From Sorghum bicolor (Eukaryota; Streptophyta; Magnoliopsida; Poales; Poaceae), in assembly GCF_000003195.3 (NCBI RefSeq), contig NC_012879.2:34525505-34589504 (forward strand): a DNA stretch of 64,000 bases. The letters are read 5' to 3'. The notes beneath the pieces are model-generated. The model made no database searches, was not told the DNA's origin, and was given only the letters and a program-made list of their open reading frames with translations. Each line of letters opens with the position of its first letter. The stretch's first letter is position 1. Of this stretch, positions 32,108 to 43,750 are shown one piece after another. The translations under genes were made by a program, and so were the position numbers.

Positions 32108-33193
32108 ATGGTCGTGCCCGCTTCACCTCACCCCAGTGACACCTTTCTGAGCGAGTTTGGCACACCTACCTTGCTCTGGAGGGTGCTACAGTCTGTGGGG
32201 TATACTGAGCCACCTCAGTATTCTTGGTGGGAGGTGAATATGACAGGAGAGTTGCAGTGGTTTGCTGTGCAGGGAGTTGACCCTCCACATGGGGGCAGGC
32301 CTGCATGGACAGGGTGGACCTGTAACTCAAATGGGCAGACTCCATGGGAGGCAGCTCAGGTTGCAGTCCATGTGATGCTGCTCAACATCTGTCAGAGGTT
32401 TGGTGATGAGCTGACAGGAGGACCAGCAGCCTCCATTCCCCATGCTGACCCAGCAGCAGCGGAGTGGAAGTAGGCTGATGGTTGTGCGTTGGTCCGAGGC
32501 AGAGGAGAGCGAGCTGAGAGTTCTAGTCCGGATATGAGTGCTATGATGGCTGTGCTCAAGCTGTTCAGTCAGCGAGAGGACACTTATGCACAGGTGGTGG
32601 TGGCTGTTCGCCAGGGTCATGAGATGCAACAGAAGGCTGAAAAGCGTGCTCGCAAGTTTCTCAAGCAAGCTAGACTCCTGGAGCAAGCTCAGAAGGACCG
32701 CAATGACTGGGAAGGCATTGCGGAGTACTGTAGGCAGGAGTGGGTAAAGGCCATCAGGGAGAGAGATCATAAGCAGGATCAGATGAGTCAGTTGTCTAGA
32801 GAGAGGGAGACGGTGCAAGAGTGCTTGGTGCAGGTTACTCGTGAGAGGGACACTGCACTTTGTGTGTCAGAGAACAGGCGTCGGGCATGGGAGATGCACC
32901 GAATTCAGTCGCTTGAGTGGGAGAACTATTTGCAGGATCAGATTGAGGCTGGTCTTGTGGAGATTCACCGTCTCAACAACTTGCTACACCCTATTCCTCG
33001 CCCTGTACCCGTGTATCCAGAGGTGGGACCTCAGGTGATTGTGGCCGATGAGGATGGTATGGAGGTCGATGGACCAGCAGCGGCTGCACCACCCTTGCAC
33101 GAGGACATGGAGGACGAGGAGCTTGAGCCAGTTAGCGACGAGGATGGAGAGGCGATCTTCGACGCTGACTCGGGCGTCGAGCGTGGAGTGTAG
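32108..33193 (+). pseudogene. D2 ORF0 (coiled-coil protein upstream of gag)
   Basis: 361 codons from ATG 32108 in one frame, broken only by TAG 32471-32473, where D1 has CAG. Residues 1-121 form a possible folded domain (SDTFLSEFGTPTLLWRVLQS, PQYSWWEVNMTGELQWF, TPWEAAQVAVHVML). Residues about 128-300 are charged and rich in Q/E/R/K with heptad-like spacing (REDTYAQVVVAVRQ, RARKFLKQARLLEQAQ), a likely coiled coil. The tail is very acidic (EDEELEPVSDEDGEAIFDAD). It is not gag, which follows at 33558. From memory, rice RIRE3/RIRE8 elements also have an extra ORF before gag. Function unknown. Confidence 0.8.
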
Positions 33194-33534
33194 TGGGTTG
33201 TGGGTAGTTGTTATGTGAGGATCTTTTGTAGTTTGACAATCAGCAGTGGTGCTTTTGTAATCATGATGTAATCTGGAACCTTGATCTTTGCCTTATGTCA
33301 TGTACTGTGATGGTGTAATAACTTTATGGACCCAATGTGTAACCTTAACATGTTCGATCTGTTATGATGATGTTTTCCGTTGTGGTGCATATTGTGGATA
33401 TCTATGTCATGTGTTGGATTAGTGATGTTGTTTTGTGGAATTGAATTATTGTGCCTTTTTCTGTAAAGCTATTCTCTCGAATACTTTTAGGCATAAATAT
33501 ATGTTCTTCTACAGCAAGTCTTGTCATCATCAAC

Positions 33535-33557
33535 GCTCACTGACTGTATCTTTACAG
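33535..33557 (+). promoter_or_regulatory. Possible 3' splice site before D2 gag
   Basis: CTCACTGACTGTATCTTTACAG followed by the gag ATG at 33558. CTGAC fits a plant branch point, the following bases are pyrimidine-rich, and CAG is a consensus acceptor. D1 has the same arrangement with TTTATAG before ATG 25513. Splicing to this site would remove ORF0 and let gag be translated. Inference only. Confidence 0.35.
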
Positions 33558-34357
33558 ATGTCTCGTGGCACTCGAGGTGTAGAACAACGTGCGAGCATGA
33601 ACCCACCCCCTCCTCCTCCACCACCAAATCCAGCTGAGCTGATGCAAATGATGGTGGAAAATCAGAGGATGCTCACTGAGACCATCAACCGGATGGCAAA
33701 TCAGGGTGGTCGTAATGCACAAGATGGGCCAGCACCTAACCAGTATAGTAGCTTCAAGGATTTCATGGATACTAAGCCCCCACCTTTCAGAGAGGCTGAA
33801 GAACCCCTTCAAGCTGAGGAGTGGCTGAACACGGTGGAACAAAAGTTCCGCTTGCTTCGGCTGACCGAGGGTTTGAAGGCTGAGTATGCAGCTCACCATC
33901 TACAAGGTCCAGCAGGCATCTGGTGGAATCAGTATCGGGAAGCTCTTCCAGCCGACACTGTGCTTGACTGGAATCTTTTCCGTGAAGCTTTCAAGGGGCT
34001 TTTCATTCCTCTTGGTGTCATGGAGATGAAGCATACCGAGTTTATGCAGTTGACTTAGGGCAACAAAACTCTGAAGGAGTACTTGCATGCTTTCAATCAC
34101 CTGTCAAGGTATGCTCCTGAGTTTGTGAACACTGAGACAAAGAAGATTGCCAGCTTCAAGCGGGGTCTTGGCCCCAAGTTGTTGAAGACTATGGGCCGCA
34201 CTAAGTGTGCAACTTTCAATGAGTTTGTCAGTGATGCTCTTACCCAAAAGAACTACAACACTGTGTACACTGCGACCAAGACTCGCAAGAGGGCTTTTGA
34301 GGCCGAGGCAGGGGCGTCACAATCCAAGGCTCTAGTGGTAGCTAGGCCCCCGTACCT
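33558..34357 (+). pseudogene. D2 gag
   Basis: MSRGTRGVEQRASMNPPPPP start, aligned with D1 gag; the frame is open upstream to 33435, but that part overlaps noncoding sequence. Core motifs: EEWLNTVEQKFRLLRLTE, HLQGPAGIWWNQYREAL, FMQLT, then TAG 34056-34058 (CAG in D1), GNKTLKEYLHAFNHLSRY, SFKRGLGPKLLKTMG. A frameshift near 34352 ends the frame before the zinc knuckle. Confidence 0.9.
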
Positions 34358-35208
34358 GCTCCAACTCCTAACCAGCGGTATCGCCCTCCTGTGAAGAAGA
34401 ATCAGGCAAAGACGGGTTTCCGCAAGGGTTACTCTATTGCTCTTCCTAGGGGCAACACGGGTCCCACCTATGCCAAGACTCCACCTGCCAACCGTCCGTG
34501 CTGCAACTGCAATCAGACCGGGCACTGGCAGAGCAATTGTCCTTACCCGCCAAAGAAGGTCAACCAAGGGAATGTCCGCCAGGGGCGTGTTCACTACACA
34601 ACTGTGGAGGCAATCCCTGCTGGTGAGGTAGTTACAGCTAGTAAGTTTCTGGTTAACCAATGTGATGCACTTGTGCTTTTTGATTCAGGAGCATCGCATT
34701 CTTTTGTGAGTTCAGACTTTGTGTCTAAGCATAATCTCAAGGCAATTACACTTGAAAAGGGCAGTTATTGCATTAGTGTTGCTGGAAATGATATTTCTAC
34801 CAATCAAGTGGTTTTGGGGGCAACTCTAGAAATAGGAGACCGTTAGTTTCTTGCTGATCTGGTTGTTTTACCCGGTGTGGGTATAGATGTAATTCTTGGT
34901 ATGAAATGGATGAGTGGTAACGGAGTTGTTATCGACACCACCACCCGTGTAGTGATGTTGAGAGACCCAAATACCAAGGAGGCGTTCTTAGTGCAACTTC
35001 CTCGGGATATTCATATCCGAAGCACGATGAATGCAGTTACAGCTAGGGCCACTAAGGATATTCCGATGGTGTGTGAGTTCCTGGATGTATTCCCTGATGA
35101 TTTACCCGGGCTTCCTCCAGATCGGGATGTGGAGTTCAAAATTGAATTAATCCCAGGTACCGCTCCTATCTTTAGAAGACCATATAGAATGCCACCAAAT
35201 GAGCTAGC
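34358..35208 (+). pseudogene. D2 zinc knuckle, protease and start of RT
   Basis: New frame: CCNCNQTGHWQSNC zinc knuckle; retropepsin with VLFDSGASHSFVSSDFVSK; TAG 34844-34846 (CAG in D1); [19 protein letters not shown]; then the RT approach region ([31 protein letters not shown]). It ends at 35208 where LTR E starts. Removing E and one TSD copy restores the same frame at 48279. Confidence 0.9.
35204..35208 (+). other. TSD of E, left copy (CTAGC)
   Basis: CTAGC before LTR E, repeated at 48274-48278 after it. Confidence 0.92.
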
Positions 35209-35630
35209 TGTTGACGGTCCTTAAGTATCAAATTTAGTTATCAAATAAATAAAGAAAAGGATCCAAATGAAATCAACATCTAGACTTAGGGTTTTATCTG
35301 ACAGAATTCCACGAGTTTTGGTGTTTGTCTATTTCTACAGGGGGTTATCAGGAAATACGGAAGAAAGGCCCACATGTCGGGATTACGTAAAGATATTAAC
35401 GTGCTGCGCAATTATCTTACATCTAGAAGACTCCAGAAGCCACGAGACCGAAGCGGAGGCGAAACAGGGCCTGACCCTGGGCGGCCGCCCAGTTGGTCAG
35501 GGCGCCCGCCCTGCCCCTGAGTCCAATCAGGACTCTGCTTCGCGGGAGATCTCCACCGACCTAAAGGATGAATCTAAACCATACAATCTATGTCGGTTTG
35601 ATCCAAGGGCCCATATTCACTTGAAGGGAC

Positions 35631-35637
35631 TATAAAA
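35631..35637 (+). promoter_or_regulatory. TATA box in solo LTR E
   Basis: TATAAAA followed by CCAGACCCTCTGGCCCC, as in element B. Confidence 0.6.
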
Positions 35638-36143
35638 CCAGACCCTCTGGCCCCTGGAGGAGAGAGCCTCTCAACCCTAATTCATTGTACCATCAAGGGA
35701 GAAGAAGCCTCTGATCAAGATTAGAGCCACCACATCAATTAGACATCTAGATTAGCATAGCTACATAGGATTAGAACTAGAAGGAGTCAATCTTCGATTG
35801 GTTTCCGGATCTGTGAGGAGGATTCTTGGTAATTCTCTAATTGTGCTTCTAATTACTTTCTAATTATCTTTGTTCTTCAATATTATGAATATGACTTTGT
35901 TCTACTTCAATATATTGCTTATGACTTTGCTCTACTTGCTTATATTCAAGATTATATTGTTCTTAGTTTATCATAGTTATGTACTTGGCTTAGTTAGATT
36001 GGATCTATATACATGCTTAGGATCGTATAGCGTTTATCCATCGGATCCATGGGTAAATGATAGATATTGTGTAGGCGTGGTGCTTATACCGTATTTATCT
36101 GCGATTGTACCCAATATGCCAGATCGTGGGGTGGTTCGTGATA

Positions 36144-36148
36144 GTGAC
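36144..36148 (+). other. TSD of F, left copy (GTGAC)
   Basis: GTGAC before F, repeated at 47554-47558 after it. Confidence 0.95.
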
Positions 36149-37531
36149 TGTTGATATTTGGTAACGCAATAAGAAAATGATCCGCAAGCGCACAGATATC
36201 GGTGAGCATTTCACCCGGGAGGTTATCCAGAGTTATCGTATTTATATTTTTACCACTGGGAGAAAGGGTGCATCTGACTAACCAAATCTATTGCTACTAT
36301 CCCTTTAGGCTACAAAGAATGTCTTTCGATGTGAGTGATAAATAGAGAAGACTGCAACCGTAGTCTCCTTCTAACCTTGGTAAGGATGATCTATTGTTCT
36401 AATGGGGAGGCTAACGGAATCTAGACACCACAAAGGATGTTCAACCCGCACCTATAAACCCTATCCTTCCTGCTAACGAGATGTGATCTACAAAGGTAGT
36501 TTGGAATTGTCACGTTCCTCACTACTACCACGGTCCAGCTAGTCAGGGAATATCTATGAGTACCCCAGCCTAAACACCATGTTTACGCCAGCAATGATTA
36601 CTCTAAACTCTACGCGAAGAGATTAAAGTAAACTCATAAACCATAAGAACAATAAAACAAGAACTTACTAGAATTTAGAAGTCGAAATACTGAAGAATCC
36701 TAGAAGCAAGCTTCGGGTTAGGAGAACTTGATCCCGCAGGTACAAGCTTGGAGTAGACACCGACAGGCCGGGCTTCCTCCAATCTACACCTCCACTCTAT
36801 CTCTCTCAATCTAGTAGAAACTAGAAGATCTATTTCTACTTTACATTGGTTGCTAAGCCTAAAAAGAAATATTAATTAGAGAAGAGGTTTTCCTTCGAGG
36901 GCACCCCTCAATCTCTATGATAATTTCTTGTTCTCCTCCAGGGGCCAGGGGCCTTGCTTATATAGTCCTCCCCTTCTATGCATTTTGGGGTCGGTAGGCG
37001 ATGTGGTACTAAACTTTCCACCATATCTCATTAAAATGCACATAGGACTTAATGGACCAAAATCTGATTTGGGCCCAATTAATCCCGCAGCTCTTTTATG
37101 TGGAGTCCTTCTTTTATTAATATCTCTTGATTCCGAACGCCAAATATAGCAAATAAAATATGCATTTCGATCAGCTCGACAAGATCTTTCCAATGGTGTA
37201 CTCCTTTCTGTGATTGGTGGAAACACCTGGGCGGGCGCCCAAGCGGAGTGGGCGGGCGCCCTGCCCCCGGGTCCGTTCGGCCTCCCGTTCGTTTCCGTGG
37301 CTTCTGGAGTCTTCTAGATGATAGAAAATTGCGCGGCACGTTAATATCTCTATGTAATCCCGACGTGTGGGCCTTTCTTCCATATTTCCTGATAACCCCC
37401 TGCAGAAATAGACAAACACCAAAACTCGTGGAATTCTATCAGATAAAACCTTAAGTCTGGGTGTTGGTTGCATTTGGATCCTTTTCTTTATTTATTTGAT
37501 AATTAAATTTGATACTTAAGGACCGTCAACA
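36149..37531 (-). mobile_element. 3' LTR of F
   Basis: 1383 bp; on the minus strand TGTTGACGGTCC...AAATATCAACA. GC-rich boxes at about 37230-37262 and a TATATAA box (complement of 36958-36964). Adjacent to the PPT at 37532. Confidence 0.93.
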
Positions 37532-37546
37532 AACTCCCCCAAGCTT
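37532..37546 (-). other. Polypurine tract of F
   Basis: Minus-strand AAGCTTGGGGGAGTT directly before the 3' LTR, matching the PPTs of A, B and G. Confidence 0.85.
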
Positions 37547-39690
37547 ACCTCTTGCTCGTCCCTGAGCAAGGATAGACTCAGCAATGGATTAGAAGTTGTT
37601 GCAATATCTTTAAAAATTGACGGTACACATGCTTTTTTAAATAAGATCTCATCTCTGAGTTAGAGTAAACTGTCAAGACTTAAAACTTACTTTACCTTCA
37701 CCATGGGACTTGTAACCGTCACTTCTGTCTTGAGAGGTAAAAAGATAGAACAGTCTAGCCAAGTGCCATGTCTCTTATTCTTGATCAGCTATAGCTCTGG
37801 GGTTTTTTCGCAGATTTTCAAATAAAACTCAGAGATTCCTTGTATGACTCTCTAAATTTCTCTTTTGTGGTATTTCTGGATCCTTACCAAGGCAGTGATG
37901 GTATATGCCTTCTCTCAAGATATGTGGTATTTGTGGTATAAGGCATAGTGACATTGCCTTCTCTCTCACCCTACTCTAATAAGGTTTTGATATCTAGAGC
38001 TCATAGGTGGGAGACAGCTAATACATACTTACAAGACATTTATTGCATAGTCAAACCATGGATCCAGAGAAACAAATCAATAAGCCAAATCAAGATGTGC
38101 ATGTGTGGCGAATGAATGGTGTATGGTGATGATGGTAATAATAATGGTGAAAGTCTAATTCTACTTTTGCTCTTTTGAGGGGATACATACCTTCCTTGCT
38201 TTTTAAAACTTTATGAGGAGAATGAGATGCTCTTCTTTTTCTTTCCTCTCAGGTGGGTATCTTGTACCCCTAATTCTAATGTCGGACACTTGTCCATTTT
38301 CACCTCTCGTCTCACTTTTTCTTTCTTTCGAGGTTCCGGGCACTTGCCCCTTTTTATTTCCTCGTTTATATATATATTTTTTCTTCTCTTTTCTTTTTTT
38401 TCAGAGCACTCATCTCTTGAGATAATATAGCAAGTGGTAGTAACCAAAATATTTGGAGCATTTATTTCACAGGGAATAACAGGGATAGGAAAATGTTTTT
38501 GACTATTCTCTCCCGGATTAGGAGTAGAAAATTTTTGGGTGATTCTGGAGATGGAAATGGATGGATATATGTGGATGGTACTTCCGGAGTAGAAGTAGCA
38601 TATATGAGTGAACGTGCAAGTGAATCTTGATTTAACCACATGACAAGCTCCTAAGGGTCTACACAGCTTGACCACACTCAATGCTCATAAGCAGTAAATA
38701 GTAAATGTGTGGCTCAAAGTCTATCAAGCATGTATATATGGCTGTGGTAGGAATTTAAACTCTCATCATACAGGAACTCATCATGCAATATTTTAAAGAT
38801 TTTTCAATATAAAATTTTCCAGAATTCTAGCATCTATAGGAACAGATAAACAGCAGCTCAACCTTCCCATATCATATCCGTTAACAACTTAGACTTCAGA
38901 TCAAGTTTTCATCCCACAAGTTTAGATCTAGAGCAAGCTTTAAATTATAACAGTTATGTCTAAACTTGAGAGGGAACTTCAAAATTGCAAATTAGGCAAA
39001 GCAACTATTCATCATATCCATGCTAGAGTTTTATTATTAAGATTCAGATTAGTATAGCCACTTTATTTATTTATTAAACATACTAAGCAAAAGATATATA
39101 TATAAGCACAAAATCTTTATTTGGTTTTTCATAGTTTATGTATTTTAATATTCTAACATAATATAAGTATAAAGATAGGTAGAAATACTTAGCGAGATAA
39201 ATGGGGGTGCTCTCCCCCAAGCTGAATTTTGACGTAATTTCTCTTGATGTAGCTAGCAGGTGGCAGAGGTGTATTTGAAAGTCAGCAGCGTTCTGACAGC
39301 GATAAGAATGTCCTCCGTCTGCTAGTCTTCTTGATTCTTAAATTCTGTGGAGCTCAAATAGACAACAAAGCTTGTGGAACTAATTAAGAGTTAGCATAAA
39401 TATCTAGCCTTCGTCATGTTGAGCTTCCTTAATAAATGTTATTTATTTAGCAGGATCATACACTTATTTTTTATATATATTTTTATTGTAAGATGAAAAC
39501 TTATTTATTTTATTTTTATGCCACCACAGTGAATGTACTTATGGGTTTTATGCTATGAGCATACTCACATGAGGCTTACTATTTTTTAACATTTTTATTT
39601 TCTTTTCAAGATAGCATGAACCTGATTAACTAAGCAAACTATTGAATGAAAAAGGATAACTACCAAGTTTACCTCTTGGCAAGGCGTTCG
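37547..39690 (-). other. F 3' noncoding region
   Basis: Colinear with A 421-1740 and G 58720-60813. It contains the palindrome cluster (38255-38349) and an extra PPT-like motif (39212-39223). A 156-codon minus-strand open frame (38211-38681) overlaps the palindromes, but the equivalents in A and G are frameshifted, so I treat the region as noncoding. Confidence 0.65.
38255..38349 (-). other. Palindrome cluster in F
   Basis: Minus-strand order: GGGCAAGTGCCC (38338-38349), GGACAAGTGTCC (38284-38295) and GGGGTACAAGATACCC (38255-38270). Same series as in A and G. Confidence 0.6.
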
Positions 39691-40330
39691 GTATTTTTAT
39701 GTCCTCCAAACGGGACTCTCTGTTTTCTCAGTCGTCCTGGGATTCGCTAGGTGGCGTAGTCGGTGATTCCGGCGGCGCCTCTCTTCGTGTATAACTATCT
39801 TCTCCCTCCACACCTGACTCGGTGCTACGGTCTCCTCAGGACAGTTCTGTTCAAGCTGTATGTCTTTAGTCCTTATCACTTCTCCTTCGTAGTCTACCCA
39901 TCCGTTCTTGATGATTTGCCTCCTCTAGTTGCGGTTGCGTCGTCTTCTTGTCCTGACCTGCTTAGAGTCTTCAACTATATAGTTATGGTCAGTAAAATAG
40001 TTGCGTACCTTCTCAGAGGGGAAGTGCATGTGGACTTCTCCGGTTCCAATGTAGATGATTGCTTTGATAGTGTTGAGGAACGGTCTTCCAAGGATGGTGG
40101 GTGGATCATATTCGTCTTCTCCCATGTTAATGACCTGAAAATCACCTGGAGCTGAATATATTGGTTGTAGGGGCATGGTTCCATGCAGGAGCTGATAAGT
40201 GACTGCGGCCATTATGTTGTCATCAGATCCGGTGTCGTAGAGTGTCTTCTGAAAAGAGTATCCATTGATTGCGCACTCGATGCTTGGAACACCAGGGTCG
40301 TCCTTCTTGATCAAGAAAGGTGACCTGAGT
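39691..40330 (-). pseudogene. F retropepsin-like protein
   Basis: Minus-strand frame 40314-39925: KKDDPGVPSIECAINGYSF, then LYDTGSDDNIMAAVTYQLL (D-T-G active site) and PPTILGRPFLNTIKAIIYIG (the GRPF C-terminal motif), ending in a basic stretch RTRRRRNRN. A shifted piece (39879-39697) continues it. Compared with G, about 30 residues between LQ and DFQVI are missing. The fold would be an aspartic protease, possibly acting on F's own gag. In Athila elements protease lies between gag and RT; here nothing follows it. Confidence 0.75.
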
Positions 40331-42221
40331 CAACGATGTTGACCTCTTGCGACAAGGATCCAATGTTTGAAGTCTAATGGACAAGACTTTCCACCATCTT
40401 CATCCTTTAGGTGCATCATTTGATTAGGTGTGGACCTTGACGTCTGCACCTCTTGATACGGTGTTACCCATGTTCTTCTTTGCCCAGTAGTTCGAAGTAT
40501 GGTGTTGGCAATATCCTGCTCAGTGTGTTTGTGCTCATAGATCTAGGTCCTTCACTTGGTGGAGTCTTGGAGTTGTAAAACTCCTCCATGTTTTGCTTGA
40601 AGTGTACCTGTTCATAGAGACAAGGCAGAGATCAACTGCATGGGCTCTGTTGGTGGAAAACACAACAGAACCAAAAGTGTATTTGTTCTTCTCTAACCTT
40701 AAGCATAGTGAGCAAGACAAAGTTGATGGATAATAAGATCATGAGTGTAGTCTTTGAAACATTTGTCAGATCAGATGGCTCAACCTAATGGAAAGATGAT
40801 CTATCTATATTTATGTTTTGTTTATATCTTCCAAATATTGAATGTGCAACATATTAGCTTATATGTTTAGGAGCGTGGGATCACGAAGGTAGTACTAAGA
40901 ACAAAGATTAAAGGACTAAACATGTTGAATTAATTGAGTTGGTTAATCTGGAGTTATAAATCATACATGTTTGTCTCTTTATTTATGTGAATGCTAGAAC
41001 CAAGGAGAAGCTTATAAAAGCAATAGTCAAGTACCTTAAGGTGTTACCTTAATTGAAGAGTGACGGTACAGTATCACCTTGTGGAAGCTTTCCTTTCTTA
41101 GCGGTTGTGCATCTTGTTTGTGGCACCCTCCATGAATCATCTCTTATGAGCCACGTATTTCTTGTGCAAATTGTTAAACTTTATGTGTCACTTTCTTCAT
41201 CTCCAATGCGAGTTTATCTCAGGACTTCCCAGGTTGATATTGAAAGTTTTCCTGCAGGGGTTAGTCCAACAAAATATCCCATATCTACTATAGCATACTA
41301 TCGGCTTAAAAATCAACCTAGACACCATGTCTAATTTGATTTAGAAGGGCATTTTAACCTAAGCACCATGCTTAATTTAAAATCCCTTGGAAGTAAGATC
41401 ATTATTCCTAAACTAAGCACCATGCTTAATTAAGAGATAAATGAAACTATTCCAAACCTAGACATATACTAAAGCAAATAAAGGTAGCATGAGAGCATTT
41501 ATAGACATCTACTTAAGTGGAGATGAAGTAGAGTAATTAGTATTTAACAAATTGAGCATGTCTCAAAGGTAAGGACAACCAACGTAGCAACATGGCAAAA
41601 GATGTTTTTATGTAAAGTACTCCCCCAAGCTTGAACTTTACAAAATCCAAGTTTGGATGAATTTAATTCAATGTTGTGTGATGGTTGGTTGGACATACCC
41701 TGTGCTTGTCATTCATCCGATCTTCTTGCTCCAATCCTAGAAAGGTTAGTGACAAGAATACCCAAACGAATTATCTTTATATGCTCAATACACAAGGCAA
41801 TGTTGCAAATAATTAGAAGTTCATGTTATGATCTGATAAGTGTTTGTTTTAGGACACTAAGCTTGTCCTTGGGAAACCATCAAGTTATGTTGGTGAAGTG
41901 GTTTCCCCTCCAATACCTACCTATATCAAGATCAGCTCAACGAGATCGGCAATATTTATTATAGACATATACATCAACAACCGCCCTTTTAAAGTTTTTA
42001 TAAATGAAGAGGAAGAGGGGGTTGGAGATCTCAAATGTGGTAAGGATGGAGAGACAAATTGATTGGAGGGATGTTTTATATGAGCAAGGACTGGGTGAGG
42101 TATTTATGAAATAACTTCCATGCTCACTGTTGTTTCTCTCATTCTTAAACTCCAAGGATGATTCTTCATGAATGCTTAAAATTCCTCTAGGATTGTCTCT
42201 CAAGTTTGTTTTATCTATCCA
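40331..42221 (-). other. F central noncoding region
   Basis: About 1.9 kb between gag and the protease. No retroviral motif recognised on either strand. It includes a PPT-like CTCCCCCAAGCTT (41620-41632) and three copies of a (g/a)(a/g)(g/c)caccatg.(t/c)taatt motif around 41320-41430. The open frames on either strand (for example 41053-41334 and 41653-41964) show no conservation I can use. Confidence 0.5.
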
Positions 42222-42781
42222 TTAAATGGTGATAGCACATGGATTTTTAATGCCCTCTAGCCATTGATGTTGCTCTTCTCGATCCTCCTTCTTATGCATG
42301 GGATGTCTAGAGAGATTCATAGGATTATCGGGAGGTTCAAGAGAAAAAGCATAGTAGAAATTATTAGGCTCAAGGATGGGTTGGATAGCCGAATCATGGG
42401 ATTGGAAAGTTTGGAAATCGGCTATTGAAACTTCCTCTCCTTGTATGGGAGATGATTCCTTCTCTATCTCTATGATTTTTCTATGAAGACTAGTACAAGA
42501 AGGATGTCCACGAATGAAGACATACCTTCCGTTACTAACTGATAAAGAAAGAAAGACTCTACCAAAGGTTATATGATTAAGACCAATGTAAAAATATCTA
42601 GGAAAAACATGGTCTTGTAGGGCTAGGTATAAACCAGAATTTATAGAAAAATTAAAAGATTCCCTAGGTGTAGCTAAAAGTGCATTATCTTTTTGATTAA
42701 AAGATAGGACCTCAGCTATAGAAAAGGGTTGGTTTTGACCTATTGCAATCAACTCCGGACACAGATCATAATTAGGGGCAG

Positions 42782-42786
42782 GACGT
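42782..42786 (+). other. TSD of H, left copy (GACGT)
   Basis: GACGT before H, repeated at 45970-45974 after it. Confidence 0.92.
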
Positions 42787-43248
42787 TGTCGACGAAAGCT
42801 GGTCGGCAGTCTACCTTGGGGTATACCCACGGTAGTAGTTTATCGGTAGACGGTGCGCAAACTACGAACTCGATGGTGACGCAAGACACGGACAAGCTTT
42901 TTATCCAGGTTCGGCCGCCGAGTTGGCGTAATACCTACGTCCTGCGTCTGGTTGTATTGATTTGTGTTGAGAGAATATGATATGTCCTAGGGGGGTCCCT
43001 TGCCCCTCCTTATATAGTCTGGAGGGCAGGGTTACAGATCTAGAAACTAATCCTAGTTGGTTACAATTGCCATGGATAATTCGATATCAATTCCTATTCT
43101 AACCGACTAGAATCCTGCTTGATCTCCCCATCTTGTTTCCTTGCGCGAAACTCCAGGTTGTCGGATCAAGCCTTGAACTCGTCTCGTAATGGGCCAAGCT
43201 TCCTGGCCGAAGTCTAGCCGTAAGGGTATAGGGGTTTATACCCCCACA
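42787..43248 (-). mobile_element. 3' LTR of H
   Basis: 462 bp; minus strand TGTGGGGGTATAAACCCC...TTCGTCGACA, with a TATATAA box (complement of 43020-43026). Preceded on the minus strand by the PPT-like CTCGGGGACTAGC (43249-43261). Confidence 0.88.
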
Positions 43249-43261
43249 GCTAGTCCCCGAG
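43249..43261 (-). other. Polypurine tract of H
   Basis: Minus-strand CTCGGGGACTAGC immediately before the 3' LTR. The CTCGGGGACT core is repeated about a dozen times upstream. Confidence 0.6.
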
Positions 43262-43750
43262 CACCATGTATTGTGATGTAACACGCCGTCTTGAGCTTCT
43301 TCGATCAGTGAGACTTGACGTCTTCAATAAGTGGGAAAATCGCCCAAACAGTTGCAATGGTTCTTTGACCAACTCAAAAGACAGTTGATCAACATTGACA
43401 TCGAAGAAGCAAGTTGTTCGAAGAATGCATGGTGCTCTAAATTAAAAAAGATTTCTTTCCTGGTGAAGTGTGCCCACTTTACTTTTTTGGAAGGTATAAA
43501 CATCAAAAAAGCAAGCATATTCACCGCAAGGTGAAGTGTGCCCACTTAGTCCCCGAGCCTGGTAGTAGGTGACGTAGGCACGTGGTGCCAGGGTCAAAAT
43601 AAAAGTCCTCAAAGAAATTCTGTAACTGAGATGCATCGCCAGATGCATCGTACCGATGTAGTCCCCGAGCTTGCTGGAAGGCAAAGTATGAGCCTTGTAG
43701 CAAGGTCTAAAAAATTGAATTTACCAGTCCGTCTGCAATTGAATAGACTA
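43262..43750 (-). other. H 3' region shared with its 5' extension
   Basis: 43249-about 43611 is near-identical to 45592-45960, the extra segment outside the 5' LTR, with only a couple of substitutions seen by eye. No gene seen. Confidence 0.7.

Noticed and set aside
38211..38681. 156-codon minus-strand frame in the F 3' region, with partial versions in A (646-855) and G (59735-60046)
   Set aside because: The DNA is conserved but the reading frame is not: the A and G versions shift after the first ~20-30 codons. Better explained as conserved noncoding sequence.
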